From: Flavobacterium alvei
GTDB lineage: Bacteria > Bacteroidota > Bacteroidia > Flavobacteriales > Flavobacteriaceae
Length of the DNA: 64,000 nucleotides
NCBI RefSeq assembly: GCF_002920895.1
Contig: NZ_PQVG01000002.1
Span: 1 to 64,000, forward strand
Reading direction: 5' to 3'
In this document: piece after piece, positions 28,914 through 37,995 of the stretch
Position numbering within the stretch: the stretch's first letter is position 1
Layout: each line of letters starts with the position of its first letter
Made by a program: the position numbers and the translations under genes
Notes under the pieces: generated by a model
Database searches by the model: none
Told to the model about the DNA's origin: nothing
What the model saw: the letters and a program-made list of their open reading frames with translations, nothing else

Positions 28914-28932
28914 ATAACGGCTCAGCCGTTAT
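28914..28932. repeat. Perfect hairpin ATAACGGCT-C-AGCCGTTAT
   Basis: Two 9-base arms around one base. It begins at the stop codon of the small membrane protein gene (reverse strand) and may act as its 3' stabilising or terminating hairpin, though the sequence beyond is not a clean T run. Confidence 0.6.
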
Positions 28933-29173
28933 TTATAATTTTGAAAAAAAAAAAAAAAAAAAAACTAATTAAGATTTTTATTAATTTCAAGAAAATTACA
29001 ATTGCCAATACAACCATAATTAGCAATACCGAAAGCCAAAAAACTACTTCCCAAAAAGGATATATTGTTGTATGCCATCCTGGTATTATAGAACTGTAAA
29101 AATCAATATTATAAAATATCGAAATCAATACTATAAAAAAGATCGCAACAAAAATATACCCTTTATACCTCAT
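28922..29173 (-). CDS. Small membrane protein ending in a poly-Phe tract
   Basis: About 83 residues from the ATG at 29173, 5 bases after the PhoH stop codon (an in-frame ATG upstream overlaps phoH and is less likely). Two membrane segments (about 6-25 and 45-70) flank a short loop. Residues near the C-terminus are seven Phe in a row, encoded by a 21-base A run on the forward strand (28944-28964). Slippage there would change the C-terminus, so the annotated end is uncertain. No family recognised. Confidence 0.5.
   Translation of the reverse strand: MRYKGYIFVAIFFIVLISIFYNIDFYSSIIPGWHTTIYPFWEVVFWLSVLLIMVVLAIVIFLKLIKILISFFFFFFFKIINNG
28944..28964. repeat. 21-base poly-A tract
   Basis: Unbroken A run, read as poly-T in the leftward gene. 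Runs of this length slip during replication and also cause sequencing error, so length may vary. Confidence 0.9.
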
Positions 29174-29177
29174 AAAT

Positions 29178-30128
29178 TTAATCGTGATTCTCAATTTGCT
29201 TATACGCATCAATCACTTTTTTGACCAATCTATGTCGAACGATATCTTTGTCATCCAGATAAATAATCCCGATTCCTTCCACATCTTTCAAGACCAAAAT
29301 AGCCTCTTTCAATCCTGAAATTGTGCGTCTTGGCAAATCGACTTGACCGGGATCGCCAGTAATCATAAACTTGGCATTTTTTCCCATACGAGTCAAGAAC
29401 ATTTTCATTTGCGAATGCGTGGTATTTTGGGCTTCGTCCAGAATTACAAAGGCATTATCCAACGTTCTACCACGCATAAAGGCTAATGGTGCAATCTGTA
29501 TAATTCCTTTTGTGATATGTTCTTCTAGCTTTTCGTTGGGCAACATATCCCGCAAAGCATCGTATAAAGGCTGCATATACGGATCCAGTTTTTCCTTCAT
29601 ATCTCCTGGAAGAAAACCAAGATTCTCTCCTGCTTCAACCGCTGGACGAGTTAAAATAATTCGTTTGACTTGCTTTTCTTTCAACGCCTTTACGGCCATA
29701 GCAACTCCAGTGTAAGTCTTCCCTGTTCCTGCTGGGCCAACGGCAAAAACCATATCATTTTTGGCCATAGTATCCACCAATAATTGCTGATTGGGCGTCA
29801 TCGCTTTGATGATTTTTCCGCCAACTCCGTGTACCAAAATTTTGTCGTGACCAAAGGCTTTTGCATCTTCCTGCACCGTACTTTGAAGCACACGTTCAAT
29901 CACGTTATCATCGATGTTGTTGTAACGCGTAAAATGGAGCATCAAGCGGTTGAAGCGGTTTTCAAACTCATCCAAAACTTCTTTTTCGCCAAAAGCCTTC
30001 AAAGTCGTTCCTCGGGCTACAATTTTCAATTTGGGATAATACTTTTTAATCATTTCAAGATGAGTGTCTTGAGCGCCCCAAAAATCCTTTGGAGCGATGT
30101 CTATGAGCTCGATGATTCTTTCGTTCAA
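29178..30128 (-). CDS. PhoH family ATPase
   Basis: 316 residues. The N-terminal KH-like part precedes the P-loop domain: Walker A in AVGPAGTGKTYTGVAMAVKA, 'RPAVEAGENLGFLPGDMKEK', and Walker B VILDEAQNTTHSQMKMFLTR. PhoH/PhoL proteins are ATPases linked with RNA metabolism near YbeY; the exact reaction is not settled. It diverges from the SAM-cleaving enzyme gene. Confidence 0.93.
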   Translation of the reverse strand: MNERIIELIDIAPKDFWGAQDTHLEMIKKYYPKLKIVARGTTLKAFGEKEVLDEFENRFNRLMLHFTRYNNIDDNVIERVLQSTVQEDAKAFGHDKILVHGVGGKIIKAMTPNQQLLVDTMAKNDMVFAVGPAGTGKTYTGVAMAVKALKEKQVKRIILTRPAVEAGENLGFLPGDMKEKLDPYMQPLYDALRDMLPNEKLEEHITKGIIQIAPLAFMRGRTLDNAFVILDEAQNTTHSQMKMFLTRMGKNAKFMITGDPGQVDLPRRTISGLKEAILVLKDVEGIGIIYLDDKDIVRHRLVKKVIDAYKQIENHD

Positions 30129-30234
30129 ATGGTGTAGTTTTAGTTATTAATAAATCGCTTATAATTATTAGCTTTGCATTTCTCAAATTTAATGAGTTTA
30201 AGTTTGCATTTCGTTTTTATTTATAAACAATTTT

Positions 30235-31062
30235 ATGTCAATAATTACCCTTACCACCGATTACGGCTTGAAAGACCACTTTGTTGGCGCTTTAAAAGGG
30301 AAAATTTTATCTGAGTATTCCGAGGCTTCAATTATTGATATTTCACATTACATTGACGCATTCAACACAGTAGAAGCGAGTTACATTATTGGGTCCGCTT
30401 ATTCGAGTTTTCCGAAGGGTACTGTTCATCTCATTGGGGTTGATATGGAGCTGAACAAAGAAAACCAACATATTGCTATGCAATGGAATGATCATTTTTT
30501 TATTGCAGCCGATAATGGGATTTTGAGTATGTTAACTCAAAAAATTGTTCCTCAAAAAATAGTTGCCATAAACATTCATGACCGTTTGCCAAGTGATGCT
30601 ACCGATTTGGATGTTTTTGTAAAAGTGGCTTGCCACATTGCCAGAGGAGGTTTGCTAAATGTGATTGGCAAAGAAATAAAAACAATAAAACAAGTATCCG
30701 ATTTTCAGGCTGTTACCGCCAATGATGGAAGTTCTATAAAAGGATATGTGATTTACATTGATCATTTTGGAAATGCGGTAACGAATATTTCAAAAAAACA
30801 GTTCTTAGAAATCGCCAAAGGAAGACCCTATGAAATTGTTTTGAGAACCAAAAACATCAAAACGATTCTGCCCAATTATTCGGCAATTGCGAGTTCTGAA
30901 AAATATCCTCTCAAGAATTATGAAGGCGAAAAACTGGCTATTTTCAACGAAGCTGGTTTTCTGGAGATTGCTATTTTTAAGAGTAATCCATCAAAATTTG
31001 GCTCGGCAAATAGCTTGTTGGGATTGAATTATAGAGATGTTATCAATATAGTTTTTAGATAA
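30235..31062 (+). CDS. SAM hydrolase / chlorinase-fluorinase family (DUF62)
   Basis: 275 residues. 'ITLTTDYGLKDHFVGALKGK' is the family start (Asp and the SAM-binding DYG), and 'IYIDHFGNAVTNISKKQF' the C-terminal-domain motif. Most bacterial members hydrolyse SAM to adenosine and methionine rather than halogenate; the hydroxide-adding enzyme is the safer reading. In the same direction as gldFG, and this order (SAM enzyme, small monooxygenase, gldF, gldG, dnaN) is usual in Flavobacteria as I recall it. Confidence 0.9.
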   Translation: MSIITLTTDYGLKDHFVGALKGKILSEYSEASIIDISHYIDAFNTVEASYIIGSAYSSFPKGTVHLIGVDMELNKENQHIAMQWNDHFFIAADNGILSMLTQKIVPQKIVAINIHDRLPSDATDLDVFVKVACHIARGGLLNVIGKEIKTIKQVSDFQAVTANDGSSIKGYVIYIDHFGNAVTNISKKQFLEIAKGRPYEIVLRTKNIKTILPNYSAIASSEKYPLKNYEGEKLAIFNEAGFLEIAIFKSNPSKFGSANSLLGLNYRDVINIVFR

Positions 31063-31084
31063 AAACAACTTAATGTAAAAATGT

Positions 31085-31456
31085 ATGACTACAACAGAAA
31101 AAATAGAGCAAGCAATAATAAATTTTGTGACAGGTGGCGACAACAGTGATACAGTTTTATTAGACAAAGTATTGCATAATGATTTTAGAGTAACAAATAA
31201 TGGGTTTCTGGGAACTTCAGGCGTAACAATAATTGACAAAAAAAAATATTTATCAAACATCAAGAATGGTATTTTTGGGGGACTCCCAAGAATAATGAAA
31301 ATTGAAAGCATTGACAACAGCGAAACTATTGCTATGGTCAAACTCCGTTTAGAGAGTCCTGAAAATCATTTCGTATCATACAACTCTTTAGTTTTAGACA
31401 CTGACAATGAATGGAAACTTATAAATAATCTTGCTGTTGTTGAAGCAAAGAACTAA
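31085..31456 (+). CDS. NTF2-like / putative lumazine-binding domain protein
   Basis: 123 residues, one cone-like NTF2 domain: N-terminal helices 'TTTEKIEQAIINFVTGGDNS', then four strands ending 'LDTDNEWKLINNLAVVEAKN'. It resembles the lumazine-binding-like branch of SnoaL/NTF2 proteins. No catalytic residues can be named. Starts 22 bases after the SAM-enzyme stop. Confidence 0.7.
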   Translation: MTTTEKIEQAIINFVTGGDNSDTVLLDKVLHNDFRVTNNGFLGTSGVTIIDKKKYLSNIKNGIFGGLPRIMKIESIDNSETIAMVKLRLESPENHFVSYNSLVLDTDNEWKLINNLAVVEAKN

Positions 31457-31475
31457 TTATTAAATCAACAGTCAA

Positions 31476-31772
31476 ATGTTCATACGAATTGTAAAAATGT
31501 CCTTTCACGAAGAAAACATTCCTGCTTTTTTGGAAAACTTCGAAATCATAAAAGACAAAATACGAAACGCGCAAGGAAATCGTTTATTGGAACTGTATCA
31601 AGACAAGACCAATAAATGTATTTTCTTTACGTACAGTTATTGGGAAACCGAAGAAGACTTAGAAAATTACAGACAATCGGAGCTTTTTAATGAAGTTTGG
31701 GCGTTTACCAAAAAGTTATTCAACGACAAACCTGAGGCTTGGAGCGTGAATAAATTGGTCAGTTTGCAGTAA
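31476..31772 (+). CDS. Antibiotic biosynthesis monooxygenase (ABM) family protein
   Basis: 98 residues, the usual length of single-domain ABM/quinol monooxygenase proteins. 'MFIRIVKMSFHEENIPAFLE' at the start and 'FTYSYWETEEDLENYRQSEL' in the middle are typical, with ferredoxin-like fold expected. Substrate unknown. It lies just before gldF. Confidence 0.85.
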   Translation: MFIRIVKMSFHEENIPAFLENFEIIKDKIRNAQGNRLLELYQDKTNKCIFFTYSYWETEEDLENYRQSELFNEVWAFTKKLFNDKPEAWSVNKLVSLQ

Positions 31773-31825
31773 TTAGTGGTCAGTTTTTAACAATAAACAA
31801 TGAACTATAAACAACAAACCGTTTA

Positions 31826-32551
31826 ATGAAATCAATAGTAGTAAGAGAAATAAAATCCTTTTTTGGTTCGCCAATTGGTTATTTGGTGATTGCCGTTTTC
31901 CTGATTGGGAATGGGTTATTCCTTTGGGTTTTCGAAGGAGAATATAATATTTTGAACAGCGGTTTTGCCGATTTGAGTCCGTTTTTTACGTTGGCACCGT
32001 GGATTCTAATCTTCCTGATTCCAGCCGTAACAATGCGTAGTTTTTCGGATGAGAAAAAGCAGGGAACATTAGAATTGTTGTTGACCAAACCCTTAAGCAT
32101 TTGGCAAATCGTAAACGGAAAATTTCTGGGTTCGATGCTGTTGATTGTTATGGCAATTATTCCAACATTCATTTATATCTGGGTTATTTCTGGTTTAGGT
32201 TCGCCCGAAGGCAACATTGATATGGGCAGTACAATGGGTTCTTATTTTGGATTATTATTCCTGATTGCTGGGTATTCTGCGATTGGAATCTTCACTTCTA
32301 CCCTATCCGAAAATCAAATTGTGGCTTTTATTGTATCGGTATTTTTGTGTTTCTTCTTTTATTTTGGTTTCGAAAGTTTGGCAACAATTATTCCGAGTTT
32401 TCAAGGTCTAATTGCTCCATTCGGAATGCAAGATCATTTCAAATCTATGAGCCGTGGCGTGATTGATACTCGCGATGTTATTTATTTTGTGAGCGTCACC
32501 GTTTTGTTCCTCTCATTTACTGTTTATAATCTAAAATCTGTTAAATCGTAA
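31826..32551 (+). CDS. gldF: Gliding-motility ABC transporter permease GldF
   Basis: 241 residues with six membrane segments and the ABC-2 permease motif 'SDEKKQGTLELLLTKPLS'. In Flavobacterium johnsoniae GldF and GldG form an inner-membrane complex with the ATPase GldA and are needed for gliding. Its stop codon overlaps the gldG start (TAATG at 32549-32553), so they are translationally coupled. GldA is encoded elsewhere. Confidence 0.93.
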   Translation: MKSIVVREIKSFFGSPIGYLVIAVFLIGNGLFLWVFEGEYNILNSGFADLSPFFTLAPWILIFLIPAVTMRSFSDEKKQGTLELLLTKPLSIWQIVNGKFLGSMLLIVMAIIPTFIYIWVISGLGSPEGNIDMGSTMGSYFGLLFLIAGYSAIGIFTSTLSENQIVAFIVSVFLCFFFYFGFESLATIIPSFQGLIAPFGMQDHFKSMSRGVIDTRDVIYFVSVTVLFLSFTVYNLKSVKS

Positions 32552-34236
32552 TGACAACTTCAAAGAAAAACAACCTAAAATCTTTACTGATTCTCATTGC
32601 TATTCTATTGTTTTTAAACGGAATGAGCAGTTATTTCTTCCATCGTTTTGATTTAACAAATGATAAAAGATACACGCTTTCAACCACTTCGTTAAATATT
32701 ATCAAACAAGTAAAAGCTCCGTTGTATGTAAAAATCTATTTGCAAGGCGATTTACCTGCTGAATTCAAGCGTTTGCAAAGCGAAACTCGAGATTTATTCG
32801 AAGAATTTCAAGCCTATAACAAGAATATTATTTTCGAATTCGTAGATCCCTTAGAAAACGAAGACGAAAGTATGGACAACATTAAAGAATTGTATTCAAA
32901 AGGGTTAACCCCAATAAACATCACCGTTGACGACAAAGGAAAACAATCGCAAGAAATGGTTTTTCCTTGGGCAATCGCGGTTTACAACAACAAAGAAGTT
33001 AACATTCCTTTATTGAAAAATATTATGGGCGCTTCGACTACCCAAAAAGTCGTGGGTTCGGTGCAACATTTAGAATATTCTATTGCCGATGCCATCAACA
33101 AAATCACCGTAGAAAAACAGAAAAAAGTAGCCGTTATCAAAGGAAATGGAGAACTTCAAGATGTGCAAATTGCCAAATTCTTGATGCAGGTTCGAGAAAG
33201 CTACCACATTGGCCCATTTACTTTAGATTCAGTTGCAAAAAACCCTACAGGAAGCCTAGAAGCCTTGCAAAAATATGATTTGGCCATTATTGCAAAACCA
33301 ACCGAAACGTTCACAGATGCCGAGAAACAAGTATTAGACCAATTCATCATCAATGGAGGAAAAACCTTGTGGTTGGTAGATCAAGTGAATATGGAAATGG
33401 ACAGTTTGTATAACGATTCGGGAGCAACTTTGGCCTTTCCAAGAGATTTGAATTTGAACGATATGTTCTTTAAATACGGATTTCGAATTAATCCAGATTT
33501 GGTAAAAGACGAACACGGAAGCCCAATAAAACTGGCAACTGGCGAACAAGGAAGTGCTACTCAATATCAGGAATTCAATTGGAAATTTGCTCCACAAGTA
33601 TATCCCATTAGCAAACATCCTATTGTAAAAAACTTGGGCGGAATCAAGTTCGATTTTGCCAGCGGTATCGATACTTTGAAAAACGGAATCAAAAAAACGG
33701 TTTTATTGCAATCTTCTCTATATTCGAAGAGAATTGGTTCGCCAGCAGAAATCAATTTGAATATTGTTGAAGAAGAAACTTCGCCCAATCATTACTTGAA
33801 TACGGGTTATATTCCGCTTTCGGTTTTGCTCGAAGGATCTTTTCATTCGATGTTCGAAAATAGGGTTTTACCATTTCAACAAAAATCATTTCAAACCGCT
33901 GGAAAACCCAATAAAATAATTGTAATTTCGGACGGCGATTTGATTAAAAACCAATTGGATAAAAACTTTCAACCTGTGGAATTGGGTTATGACCAACGCT
34001 CAGGAAATTTGTATGACAACAAAGATTTCTTGATGAATTGTGTGAATTATTTACTCGACGACAACGGACTTATTAACATTCGAAGCAAAGATCTCGATTT
34101 GCCTTTGTTAGATAAAGAAAAAGTTTACGAAAGTTACACGACGACACAAATCCTAACCATCGGACTTCCAATCCTTATTTTAGCGCTTTTTGGCATTGTA
34201 TTTACGTTCTTGAGGAAGAAAAAATATGCCAACTAA
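32551..34236 (+). CDS. gldG: Gliding-motility ABC transporter substrate-binding component GldG
   Basis: 561 residues: an N-terminal membrane helix (about 10-30), a large periplasmic domain of the GldG/ABC-2 auxiliary type (starting 'FHRFDLTNDKRYTLSTTS'), and a C-terminal helix (about 533-553) with a basic cytoplasmic tail. The length and the gldF partner identify it. It has lost any ABC ATPase motif, as the family does. dnaN follows after about 100 bases with its own promoter. Confidence 0.93.
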   Translation: MTTSKKNNLKSLLILIAILLFLNGMSSYFFHRFDLTNDKRYTLSTTSLNIIKQVKAPLYVKIYLQGDLPAEFKRLQSETRDLFEEFQAYNKNIIFEFVDPLENEDESMDNIKELYSKGLTPINITVDDKGKQSQEMVFPWAIAVYNNKEVNIPLLKNIMGASTTQKVVGSVQHLEYSIADAINKITVEKQKKVAVIKGNGELQDVQIAKFLMQVRESYHIGPFTLDSVAKNPTGSLEALQKYDLAIIAKPTETFTDAEKQVLDQFIINGGKTLWLVDQVNMEMDSLYNDSGATLAFPRDLNLNDMFFKYGFRINPDLVKDEHGSPIKLATGEQGSATQYQEFNWKFAPQVYPISKHPIVKNLGGIKFDFASGIDTLKNGIKKTVLLQSSLYSKRIGSPAEINLNIVEEETSPNHYLNTGYIPLSVLLEGSFHSMFENRVLPFQQKSFQTAGKPNKIIVISDGDLIKNQLDKNFQPVELGYDQRSGNLYDNKDFLMNCVNYLLDDNGLINIRSKDLDLPLLDKEKVYESYTTTQILTIGLPILILALFGIVFTFLRKKKYAN

Positions 34237-34275
34237 TGTTAATAAAAAAAGTTTTTATTCTAAATTAGTTTACGA

Positions 34276-34283
34276 TATATTTG
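34276..34283 (+). promoter_or_regulatory. Candidate -7 box for dnaN
   Basis: TATATTTG fits TAnnTTTG, 57 bases before the dnaN ATG at 34341; the leader has no other clear signal. Confidence 0.45.
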
Positions 34284-34340
34284 TAGACTGTATCGTATTT
34301 TGAAATTCAGTAAAAAATATATACCAATAAAAGAAAACAG

Positions 34341-35459
34341 ATGAAATTTATAGTATCGAGTTCGTACTTATTAAAACAATTACAGGTTTTAGGAAATGTT
34401 ATCAATAGTAGCAATACTTTACCTATTTTAGACAATTTCCTTTTTGAATTGGATCATCAAACATTAACGGTTTCTGCTTCCGATTTAGAAACGACAATGT
34501 CAGCCACCTTAGACATCGATTCTACAAGCAAAGGAAGTGTTGCTGTTCCTGCAAAATTACTTTTAGAAATCCTCAAAACGTTTCCTGAACAACCTTTGAC
34601 TTTCACTGTTGAAGAAAATAGCACGATTGAAATCAGCTCTAATTCAGGAAAATATGCTTTGGCATATGCTCCAGGAGAAGAATTTCCAAAATCTGTAAAC
34701 TTAGACGAACCATCAGTAACTTTAGTTCCTGCCGATGTTTTGGCAACTGCCATCAGCAAAACTATTTTTGCGGCTGGAAACGATGATTTACGTCCAGTAA
34801 TGTCTGGTGTTTTCTTCCAATTTTCACCTCAAGGTTTAATATTTGTAGCTACCGATGCACACAAATTAGTAAAATATGCTCGTACGGATGTAAGCGCTTC
34901 AGAAGTGGCTGATTTCATTATGCCAAAGAAACCTTTGACTATTTTGAAAAACATTTTGGGTTCTTCGGACGCAGAAGTAAAAATCGAATACAACGATTCG
35001 AATGCTACTTTTTCTTTCGACAATTATGTTTTAATGTGTCGTTTGATTGATGGTAAATATCCAAACTACGAAGCCGTTATCCCAAAAGAAAATCCAAACA
35101 AATTGATGATTGATCGTTCTCAATTCTTGAGTTCTGTTCGTCGTGTTGCGATTTTCTCTAACAAAACCACACACCAAATTCGATTGAAAATTGCTGGAGC
35201 CGAATTGAATATTTCTGCAGAAGATATTGATTATTCTAACAAAGCCGAAGAGCGTTTGACTTGTGATTATCAAGGAGACGATATGCAAATTGGGTATAAC
35301 TCTCGTTTCTTGACTGAAATGTTGACCAACTTACAATCGGATATGATTATGCTTGAAATGTCGTTGCCAAACAGAGCTGGAATCTTAACTCCTGTTGATG
35401 GATTAGAAGAAGGCGAAACGGTAACAATGCTCGTTATGCCTGTAATGCTAAACAATTAA
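34341..35459 (+). CDS. dnaN: DNA polymerase III beta clamp
   Basis: 372 residues, standard clamp length of three repeated domains. 'MKFIVSSSYLLKQLQVLGNV', 'GKYALAYAPGEEFPKSVNL', 'NDDLRPVMSGVFFQFSPQGL' and the C-terminal 'LVMPVMLNN' (the hydrophobic pocket end, M-P-x-M/R-L) are conserved. It forms the sliding ring for replication. It is far from dnaA here, usual for Bacteroidetes. Strong terminator after it. Confidence 0.96.
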   Translation: MKFIVSSSYLLKQLQVLGNVINSSNTLPILDNFLFELDHQTLTVSASDLETTMSATLDIDSTSKGSVAVPAKLLLEILKTFPEQPLTFTVEENSTIEISSNSGKYALAYAPGEEFPKSVNLDEPSVTLVPADVLATAISKTIFAAGNDDLRPVMSGVFFQFSPQGLIFVATDAHKLVKYARTDVSASEVADFIMPKKPLTILKNILGSSDAEVKIEYNDSNATFSFDNYVLMCRLIDGKYPNYEAVIPKENPNKLMIDRSQFLSSVRRVAIFSNKTTHQIRLKIAGAELNISAEDIDYSNKAEERLTCDYQGDDMQIGYNSRFLTEMLTNLQSDMIMLEMSLPNRAGILTPVDGLEEGETVTMLVMPVMLNN

Positions 35460-35481
35460 AGTTAACTACACTTTTTATACT

Positions 35482-35516
35482 AAAAACGTCCAAAACGAAT
35501 TTGGACGTTTTTTTTT
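35482..35516 (+). terminator. Terminator of dnaN
   Basis: Perfect 13-bp stem (AAAAACGTCCAAA, 35482-35494, with TTTGGACGTTTTT, 35500-35512) and a T run. The A run on the left side could also serve the convergent stress-protein gene. Confidence 0.9.
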
Positions 35517-35527
35517 GTTCTATACTT

Positions 35528-36358
35528 TTATTCGTGCAAAGCCAAAACTGGAATACTCAATTTATTTGAAAATTTCTGGGTTAAACTGGGTTTGAATAAT
35601 TCTACAAAAAAGTTTCTTTTGTATGTCAGCATAGCCAATATATCAATGTCTTTAAACAAAATAAAATCGGCAATAGTATCTTGTACCTCTTCACTTGGAA
35701 TGATAGAAAACTGAACTGGTTGACCTTGAAAATCTTCCTCCCATTCTTTTATTGTTGATGTATCAACGTCTGAATTATTAGTTTGCACATACAAGCATTT
35801 TACTTTTGCATTTGTTTTTTTAGCTATTTTCAACACCTCTTTAAGCGCCTTTTTATCTTTAGTTCGATACCGTGTTGTAAAACCAATAGTTTCTATTTTT
35901 TTGAATTTCGCTTCTAAAGGAATACTTAAAACAGGTACATCTACAGCAGTGAGAACGTTGCCAGTATTAGTTCCTAAGAAAAAGGCTTCCCAACCCGTAG
36001 CTCCAGAAGTTCCCATCACAATAAAATCAATATTTTCTTCCTTGATAGCATTTTTTATATTGTACAATAAATTACCATCCATCAATCGATGGCTCATTTT
36101 AATATGATTCAGATTCCTTGCATCGGCAATAGCGTGAAGCTTTGGAATTTCGTCTTTAAACATATCAAATTGAGTCAATTGAAGGGAGTCATAAACAGTA
36201 CCATAATTCTCAGGAAAAAATTGAGCGTCATAAACTGGAAGTTCAAACGAATGCAACAAAACAAGTTCGCCATTCACTATTTTTGCAAACTCCAAAGCGT
36301 GAACAAAAGCATTCTCAGCCGTTTCGGAAAAATCTGTGGGAAACAAAATCTTTTTCAT
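35528..36358 (-). CDS. Universal stress protein, two-domain
   Basis: About 276 residues from the ATG at 36358 (MKKILFPTDFSETAENAFVH); the longer in-frame start at 36418 adds an unlikely tail. First domain has the G-x-x-G-x-x-x-x-x-G ATP loop 'GTSGATGWEAFFLGTNTGNV'; the second domain (about 150-276) is degenerate without it. Cytoplasmic stress protein; function not specific. Confidence 0.88.
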   Translation of the reverse strand: MKKILFPTDFSETAENAFVHALEFAKIVNGELVLLHSFELPVYDAQFFPENYGTVYDSLQLTQFDMFKDEIPKLHAIADARNLNHIKMSHRLMDGNLLYNIKNAIKEENIDFIVMGTSGATGWEAFFLGTNTGNVLTAVDVPVLSIPLEAKFKKIETIGFTTRYRTKDKKALKEVLKIAKKTNAKVKCLYVQTNNSDVDTSTIKEWEEDFQGQPVQFSIIPSEEVQDTIADFILFKDIDILAMLTYKRNFFVELFKPSLTQKFSNKLSIPVLALHE

Positions 36359-36483
36359 TTTAATGACTTTTAGTATTAATTTACACTTTAAAGTTAAGCA
36401 TAAATAATCAATCAACAAGGCTAATTATGAGATATTTATGATCAATAACATAAGCAAACAGACAAGCCATTAAATTAAAAAAT

Positions 36484-36512
36484 TTGTTACTTATCAAGAT
36501 TTAGTACCTTTG
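36484..36512 (+). promoter_or_regulatory. Promoter of mnmE (TTG - 18 - TACCTTTG)
   Basis: TTG at 36484-36486, an 18-base spacer, then TACCTTTG at 36505-36512 fits the Bacteroidetes consensus well. It overlaps the upstream alternative TTG start at 36510, which argues that translation begins at the ATG at 36531. Confidence 0.7.
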
Positions 36513-36530
36513 TCACTTAGACCCATTTAT

Positions 36531-37931
36531 ATGATACATCACGATTCAATAGTTGCTCTTGCCACACCTTCTGGAGCTGGAGCAATCGCCATCATCAGGA
36601 TTTCTGGCGAAGAGGCCATTACTATTGGAAATACAGTTTTTCAATCCATCAAAGGAAAGGATTTGACCCAACAAAAATCTCATACCTTGCATTTGGGGCA
36701 TATCGTTGATGGTAACAAAACACTAGATCAGGTTTTGATTTCCATTTTCAAAGGACCTAACTCCTATACAGGCGAAAATACAATCGAAATTTCCTGTCAC
36801 GGATCAACTTATATCCAACAGCAAATTATTCAGTTATTGCTTCGCAAAGGCTGCCGAATGGCCAATCCTGGCGAATTTACTCTTCGTTCCTTTCTGAATG
36901 GAAAAATGGATTTATCACAAGCCGAAGCCATTGCCGATTTAATTTCGTCCGACAATGAAGCTTCACACCAAATTGCGATGCAGCAAATGCGTGGTGGATT
37001 CTCGAACGAAATTGCTAAACTTCGAGAAGAATTATTGAATTTTGCCTCATTAATCGAACTCGAATTGGACTTTGCCGAAGAAGATGTAGAATTTGCCGAT
37101 AGAACCCAATTCTGGGAATTATTGAATCGAATAGAATTTGTTTTGAAACGTTTAATCGATTCGTTTGCTGTTGGAAATGTCATCAAAAACGGAATTCCCG
37201 TAGCGATTGTAGGCGAACCCAATGTAGGAAAATCGACTTTGTTGAACGCTTTGTTGAACGAAGAACGTGCTATTGTTTCGCACATTGCAGGAACAACTCG
37301 CGACACCATTGAAGACGAATTAGTCATTGGCGGTATTAGCTTTCGTTTTATCGACACGGCTGGAATTAGAGAAACTAAAGACTTGGTAGAAAGTATTGGT
37401 ATCCAGAAAACCTTCGAAAAAATAGAACAAGCACAGGTGGTTTTGTATTTGTTTGAAAGTTTAAAGTTTAAAGTTCAAAGTTCAGAATATATCATAGAAA
37501 TTGAGAAAATAAAAAATCAGTTTCCGCTTAAACCTTTGGTTGTTGTCATCAATAAAATAGATTTACTTACAACTAATGAAATTGTGACTATACGCCAACA
37601 ACTTGAAACTTTAAACATTAAACTTGAAACCATATCCGCCAAAAACAACCTAGGAGTTGACGAACTCAAAAATCAACTCCTTTCGTTTGTCAACACTGGT
37701 GCATTGCGCAATAACGAAACCATCGTAACCAACACTCGTCATTATGATTCGCTGTTAAAAGCCTTGGACGAAATCCAAAAAGTAAAATTTGGTCTGGAAA
37801 CGAATTTGTCTAGTGACTTGATTGCCTTGGATATTCGTGAAGCTTTGTATCAATTTGGGTTGATCACTGGGCAGGTTTCAAACGATGAATTGTTGGGTAA
37901 TATTTTTGCTAATTTTTGTATCGGAAAGTAA
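36531..37931 (+). CDS. mnmE: tRNA modification GTPase MnmE
   Basis: 466 residues. N-terminal tetrahydrofolate-binding domain, then the inserted G domain (Walker A in GEPNVGKSTLLNAL, G2 AGTTRDT, G3 DTAGIRET, G4 NKIDLL) and the C-terminal FCIGK, with the Cys of the MnmE family. With MnmG it makes 5-carboxymethylaminomethyluridine in tRNA. Two short tracts rich in AAGTTTA/AAGTTCA repeats (37456-37486 and, inverted, about 37600-37630) lie in the G domain (LKFKVQSS). The gene's last codons are the left junction of the island; the reading frame is intact. Confidence 0.96.
   Translation: MIHHDSIVALATPSGAGAIAIIRISGEEAITIGNTVFQSIKGKDLTQQKSHTLHLGHIVDGNKTLDQVLISIFKGPNSYTGENTIEISCHGSTYIQQQIIQLLLRKGCRMANPGEFTLRSFLNGKMDLSQAEAIADLISSDNEASHQIAMQQMRGGFSNEIAKLREELLNFASLIELELDFAEEDVEFADRTQFWELLNRIEFVLKRLIDSFAVGNVIKNGIPVAIVGEPNVGKSTLLNALLNEERAIVSHIAGTTRDTIEDELVIGGISFRFIDTAGIRETKDLVESIGIQKTFEKIEQAQVVLYLFESLKFKVQSSEYIIEIEKIKNQFPLKPLVVVINKIDLLTTNEIVTIRQQLETLNIKLETISAKNNLGVDELKNQLLSFVNTGALRNNETIVTNTRHYDSLLKALDEIQKVKFGLETNLSSDLIALDIREALYQFGLITGQVSNDELLGNIFANFCIGK
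37911..37931 (+). repeat. Left attachment site: mnmE 3' end
   Basis: TTTTGTATCGGAAAGTAA encodes the final FCIGK-stop. It repeats at 56979-56999 with 17 of 21 positions equal; two of the differences are synonymous third positions. The 3' end of mnmE (trmE/thdF) is a known integration target, for example of SGI1 in Salmonella. Confidence 0.8.
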
Positions 37932-37995
37932 TAATCATTCTTTTATTTGTTAACTACCTATTTTTGTTGACTTTACAACAAATATTCTTCTTTTA

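Noticed and set aside
36510..36530. TTG start for mnmE at 36510
   Set aside because: It overlaps the -7 box TACCTTTG; the ATG at 36531 begins the conserved MIHHDSIVALATP.
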